Assembly (NCBI GenBank): GCA_017885385.1
Contig: JAFNGF010000098.1
Coordinates: forward strand, 1 to 6,603
From: Planctomycetota bacterium
GTDB lineage: Bacteria > Planctomycetota > Phycisphaerae > Sedimentisphaerales > Anaerobacaceae
Reading direction: 5' to 3'
Length of the DNA: 6,603 nt
Position 1 is the first letter of the stretch. Each line of letters begins with the position of its first letter. The notes beneath the pieces were generated by a model. That model did not search any database, was not told the DNA's origin, and was given only the letters and a program-made list of their open reading frames with translations. Below, piece after piece: positions 6,050 through 6,603 of this stretch. The translations under genes were made by a program, and so were the position numbers.

Positions 6050-6603
6050 AATCAATCATCTTGGCGTATCACAATATCGGCTGTCTCGGTATCGAAGCCC
6101 TGTTGCGAAACGGTTTCCAGATCGCGGCAGTTTTTACTCACAAGGATGACCCGCGGGAGAATGTCTGGTTTGATTCAGTGGCGGAACGGGCTGCATCGCG
6201 AGGCATTGCAGTTTTCGCTCCAGAGGATATCAACCATCCTTTGTGGGTAAAAAAGATCAAAGAGCTTGGTCCGGACATTATTTTCTCTTTCTACTACAGG
6301 AACCTCATCAAACAACCCATCTTGGACATTCCGCCGGCGGGATGCCTTAATCTGCACGGTTCGCTTCTGCCCAAATATCGAGGACGGTGTCCGATTAACT
6401 GGGTGCTCGTCAACGGCGAGAAGGAGACGGGTGTTACACTGCATTACATGACAGCTAAGCCGGACGACGGCGACATCGTCTGCCAGAAAAAAATCATAAT
6501 CACGGACGACGACACAGCCAGGTCCCTACATGAAAAAGCGGCTCAAGCAGCGTCAACCATGCTTGACGAGATCCTGCCGCGAATAAAGAATGGCACTGCG
6601 CCC
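6046..6603 (+). CDS. arnA: ArnA formyltransferase domain (UDP-Ara4N N-formyltransferase), 3'-truncated by window edge
   Basis: The formyltransferase domain of ArnA uses N10-formyltetrahydrofolate to formylate UDP-Ara4N in the cytoplasm, giving the substrate of ArnC. The first 186 residues are visible, and the frame is open to the last base. The Met-tRNA formyltransferase-like fold is clear: AYHNIGCLGIEALL (7-20), IFSFYYRNLI (79-88), NLHGSLLPKYRGR (102-114), NWVLVNGEKETGVTLH (118-133). The catalytic triad N102, H104 and D140 falls at exactly the same numbers as in E. coli ArnA. HPLWVKKI (64-71) and the FSFYYR segment are ArnA-like rather than Fmt-like. Translation is probably coupled to arnC through the ATGA overlap. 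Full ArnA is about 660 residues with a C-terminal UDP-glucuronate decarboxylating dehydrogenase. Whether that domain is fused here, or the formyltransferase stands alone, cannot be seen. Confidence 0.93.
   Translation, partial: MKSIILAYHNIGCLGIEALLRNGFQIAAVFTHKDDPRENVWFDSVAERAASRGIAVFAPEDINHPLWVKKIKELGPDIIFSFYYRNLIKQPILDIPPAGCLNLHGSLLPKYRGRCPINWVLVNGEKETGVTLHYMTAKPDDGDIVCQKKIIITDDDTARSLHEKAAQAASTMLDEILPRIKNGTAP

Noticed and set aside
1..6603. CRISPR arrays, tRNA/rRNA genes, insertion sequences, phage or toxin-antitoxin genes
   Set aside because: No direct-repeat arrays, no structural RNA signatures and no transposase or integrase motifs were seen; coding density leaves almost no free space.

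Overview
The window comes from a Gram-negative (diderm) bacterium. It holds genes for the UDP-4-amino-4-deoxy-L-arabinose (Ara4N) pathway, which decorates lipid A, and a tripartite-type RND efflux permease; both need an outer membrane. Moderate GC, ATG starts and clear Shine-Dalgarno sequences fit a proteobacterium in the broad sense, possibly Desulfobacterota or Gammaproteobacteria. The species cannot be settled from this sequence. All genes lie on the + strand and are densely packed.

Layout. (1) 1-2169: C-terminal two thirds of an RND inner-membrane efflux permease, entering from outside the window. (2) 2168-2201: a perfect 34-bp palindrome that overlaps the RND stop codon, probably a transcription terminator. 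(3) 2227-3378: arnB, a PLP-dependent aminotransferase. (4) 3381-5048: an arnT-type GT83 lipid-linked aminoarabinose transferase, 2 bp after arnB. (5) 4991-6049: arnC, a GT2 undecaprenyl-phosphate Ara4FN transferase, overlapping arnT by 58 bp. (6) 6046-6603: the formyltransferase domain of arnA, overlapping arnC by 4 bp (ATGA) and cut off by the window end. No stretch longer than 300 bases lacks a gene.

How the genes work together. In the known pathway ArnA oxidatively decarboxylates UDP-glucuronate, ArnB aminates the 4-keto sugar, and the ArnA formyltransferase domain N-formylates it. ArnC then loads it on undecaprenyl phosphate, ArnD deformylates it, and ArnT transfers Ara4N to lipid A at the periplasmic face. 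This lowers the negative charge and gives resistance to polymyxins and cationic peptides. ArnB, ArnT, ArnC and the start of ArnA are here. ArnD, the flippase (ArnE/F) and the rest of ArnA are not visible and may lie downstream.

This is a known pathway, not a new system. The notable points are the B-T-C-A gene order, an ArnT that looks much more divergent than its partners, the lack of an obvious arn promoter between the palindrome and arnB, and an RND pump that mixes heavy-metal-type and drug-type features.
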